From Sambucus nigra (Eukaryota > Streptophyta > Magnoliopsida > Dipsacales > Adoxaceae), in contig OX422215.1 in assembly GCA_949130495.1 (NCBI GenBank), forward strand, positions 67,533,244-67,597,243: a stretch of DNA of 64,000 nucleotides. The letters run 5' to 3'. Shown here one piece after another: positions 61,556 to 64,000 of the stretch (positions within the stretch are counted from its first letter, which is position 1; every line of letters starts with the position of its first letter). The notes beneath the pieces are model-generated. The model was not told where the DNA came from, ran no database searches, and worked only from the letters and a program-made list of their open reading frames with translations. The translations under genes and the position numbers were made by a program.

Positions 61556-63533
61556 ATGAATTTTGGTGGTTTTTATTTGGAGGGTCATTCGGTTTCTAGG
61601 GCACCGATGTTTGATGGGGTCTAATTACACATACTGAAAAATGCGTATGAAATCAACACTAAAGGCAATAGATGAGCGGGTATGGCAAGCGGTACTCAAT
61701 TGTCAGTCTCCACATATAACCTTAGTTGGTGAATCTGGGATTCTCAAACCCGTATCATGGAGTGAGGATGAGTATAGGTTAGCAAATTATAATTCGCGTT
61801 GTTTAAATGTTCTGTTTTGTTTTGTCACACCGAAGGAGTTCCGACGTATTATGACATGTGAAATGTCTAAAAAGGCTTGAGACATACTCCAACTCACCCG
61901 TAAAGGAACTAGAGCTATTAAGGCTTCCAAACTCCGAAACTTCACCACTCAATTTGAAACAATTAAGATGGAGGAAAGTCAAACCTTCGATGAGTTCTAC
62001 GCTAAATTGTCTGATTTTGTGAACTCGTCTTTTAATTTGGAAGAGATAATAGCCGAAAACCGAATAATCAAGAAAATCTTAAGGCCCTTTCCTGAAAGAT
62101 TTAATTCAACAGTGACAGTTTTGAATTTCTTGGGTACTTTGGACTCTACGAAACTTGAAGAGTTTGTAAGTGATCTTCAAACTTATGAGCTCGACATATT
62201 TTCCTTCAAAACGAACAAGAAAACAAGGGCATTGCTTTAAAAGCCAGGAAGGAGGAAACACTTGTTTCGTATGATGAGTCTGACATCAATTCCGATGATA
62301 TGACCATGTTTGCGAAAAAGTTTAGATAATTTCTCAAGTTTCAAAAACAATCGAACGACGTAAAGAAGTTTGAGAAAAACAAATATAACAAGCACGATCA
62401 ATTTCCTAAAAATCGAAATGATAATTTTAAGAGGGATGAGTCGGATAGATGCTTTGCGTGTGAGGGTTATGGCCATCGGGCAGCTGAGTATCCCACTAAA
62501 CTAAGGAAGGAGGGCAAGAAGTCGAAGATTTATGATGCCATCCTTAGTGTTAGTGATCTGGAAGAGGGATCCAATTCCCCCGTTGAACGCAACTACACTA
62601 CGTTCATGGCTAGTCATGCGAGCCTCAATGAAAAATCTTCCCATGAAGATAAATCTGAGCATGACACTTCTGAGGCCATCGTTTATGATTCCCAAGTGAG
62701 CGATGGTAGAGAGGGGAGAAGAAGATGAGGATGAAGAAAAGGAGGAGAGTGAACTACAAGTTGCCTTCCGTGAGTTATATGCGAAAACGTTGAATGTGAA
62801 AATGGCAAACTTGAAGTTGGAAATTAGGTTGAAAGAACGTGTCATAGGTGATAATAATGCTAAATTGATTGAGGACCTTAGGGCGCGTGAGAGGACTCTT
62901 AAGGAGAAGCTCGAGTATGTTGAGGGCGAGAGAGATAGCGTTCGCGGTTTGATGGAGGTTTTGAAGAAAGAGACTCTTGAATTTGAAGAGTAGGCGTTTG
63001 CTCGAGTCTAGGATTGTTGAGTTAGAGGAGAGATTGAGAGACTCGAGTCATATTAAATTTGATTGACATTTGATTTGGAATTTAGGTTGGAAAAGTTGGA
63101 TAAAATGTTGGGCACCATCCAAATCAAAGATGACAAGTGTGGGATTGACTTCGATGATCCAGATGCTTCCGCTACTAAAGCCAAGATCATGCTTTTGAGA
63201 GAGTCAACCGTTGCTAGAAATGTTAGAAAAAGGTCAACCCTTAGGTAACACCCCTCGCCGTGTCTACACATGCACACATTGCGATTGGAAAGGTAACCTT
63301 AAGCATTTTTGCTTTGATCTTAGAAACGGTCCTAGAAAGTCTAAGTCTAGAGTCACCAAGGTTCCTAAAACCCTAGAGCGTCATATCACACCTATGTGGG
63401 TTAGGAAATCTGATTTGGAGGCTTTACATGTTAGACTTGCTGATTTCGAATGCTTGCACATGATACTTCTCATGCTATATCAAATGGTTGATTGTGTTCG
63501 CATGTTTGCATGCACTAGTGTTTCTACTTCATG
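61556..63533 (+). pseudogene. Gag of copia element E
   Basis: Pieces in order: 61556-61621 (RAPMFDG), 61641-61880 (AIDERVWQAVLN, WSEDEYRLANYNSRCLNVLF), after a stop 61881-62240 (DILQLTRKGTRAIKASKLR, EESQTFDEFYAKLSDFVNS, RPFPERFNSTVTVL; the UBN2-type capsid region), 62241-62700 (basic stretch and knuckle CFACEGYGHRAAEYP), 62703-62993 (acidic start EEDEDEEKEE, then coiled coil) and 63063-63533 (CTHCDWKGNLKHFCF). The knuckle's final Cys is Tyr. Single stops and frameshifts separate the pieces; one is the TGG-to-TGA change at 'YTYW' near 61636. It would encode the particle protein of a SIRE-like element. Confidence 0.75.
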
Positions 63534-64000
63534 ATATATGTGTTTGCTAATTGTATGTGGTTTGAGTCTTTTGTATTTTGATTTTTTTCCTTTTTGGGTC
63601 TTATTGAAAAATACAAAAAAGATTTTGATTGTCATTTGAGTTTTATTTCTTTTAATTGGTATCATTTTGAAAAATGTTTAAAAACTCAAAAAGTTTTCGA
63701 TTTATGTGTAGTTTAGTTTTACACATTTTGTGTGGCATATTGGTGTGTTTGAATCCACTTCATTCAATGTTTCCATGTGACTAGGACATTTGATTATGAT
63801 TTTCAACGCATAGATTATTCTTAAACATGCTTGCATTGAGTTATTCGACTTTAAATAGATTCACTTTGTATATGCCTCCACGCACACATGCACGAGCTCT
63901 TTTGAACTTTAACTTCACATGTTATATTTGAGCTAAGTGAGATGTCCTCCCATCAATCTTGTCATCTACATATCTGTTTGACTATGGGGGATTTGTGCAT
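63534..64000. other. AT-rich DNA after the copia Gag
   Basis: No protease or integrase sequence was seen where pol should follow. Nothing else was recognised before the window ends. Confidence 0.5.

Larger units (their letters stand above)
59914..64000 (+). mobile_element. Ty1/copia element E (SIRE/Maximus-like), 5' part
   Basis: LTR, then the initiator-Met primer site (61505-61517), then a Gag remnant. The Gag opening 'APMFDG...' followed by 'AIDERVWQAVLN', and the TGTTGACCTTTxAAG LTR start, resemble SIRE/Maximus copia elements. No protease, integrase or reverse transcriptase appears before the window ends, so the element is either partial or continues outside. Confidence 0.75.

Overview
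This is plant (angiosperm, probably eudicot) nuclear DNA. It is AT-rich and intron-containing, and consists mostly of degraded LTR retrotransposons stacked inside one another. The one host gene recognised is the 3' part of a 20S proteasome beta-5 (PBE-type) gene on the minus strand at 50994-54457. I assigned no species. No element here looks able to move: every gag-pol reading frame is broken.

Layout. 1-4376: 5' part of an Athila-like Ty3/gypsy element (D, minus strand), inserted in the tail of a long LTR that ends near 4702. About 5640-47995: one old Tat-lineage Ty3/gypsy element (B, minus strand), split into pieces by later arrivals. Its reverse transcriptase is cut at 15827/45135 by element A (15828-45134), which has long LTRs, a tRNA-Asp-type primer site and no gag-pol. 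A's right LTR is cut at 21398/43496 by a Tekay/Del-like LTR (21399-43490). That LTR is cut at 22820/42420 by a 19.6 kb Tat-like element C (22821-42419). C in turn holds a solo Tekay-like LTR (30388-33269) with a perfect 5-bp target duplication. The nest is therefore five levels deep. Two more solo LTRs lie in B: 6620-9921 in its antisense gene and 10821-13249 in its integrase.

Most interesting content. Element C carries, antisense to its own gag-pol and between integrase and 3' LTR, a spliced-type gene with a plant mobile domain (PMD, aminotransferase-like family). It has its own TATA-like promoter, a 30-bp repeat encoding Gly-Gly-Ser-Ser decapeptides, and a tail of short exons multiplied by tandem duplication. 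Element B has a remnant of an antisense gene in the same place. Separately, LTRs of at least three different retrotransposon lineages hold clusters of short perfect palindromes (CGTTCGAACG, GAATCGATTC, GAACCGGTTC).

48-64 kb. After B's primer site comes AT-rich DNA with three related hairpins (49200-49950) and a 222-bp MITE (50409-50630). The proteasome gene follows, with a 1.35 kb TIR element in an intron. Upstream of its first visible exon lie a PIF/Harbinger-like element (56103-57505, TTA duplication), a hAT-like element (57603-58829, perfect 8-bp duplication), and a SIRE/Maximus-like Ty1/copia element from about 59914 to the window end. That copia LTR was itself hit by a 361-bp MITE with a 10-bp duplication. 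The proteasome gene's N-terminal exons are not found in the window.
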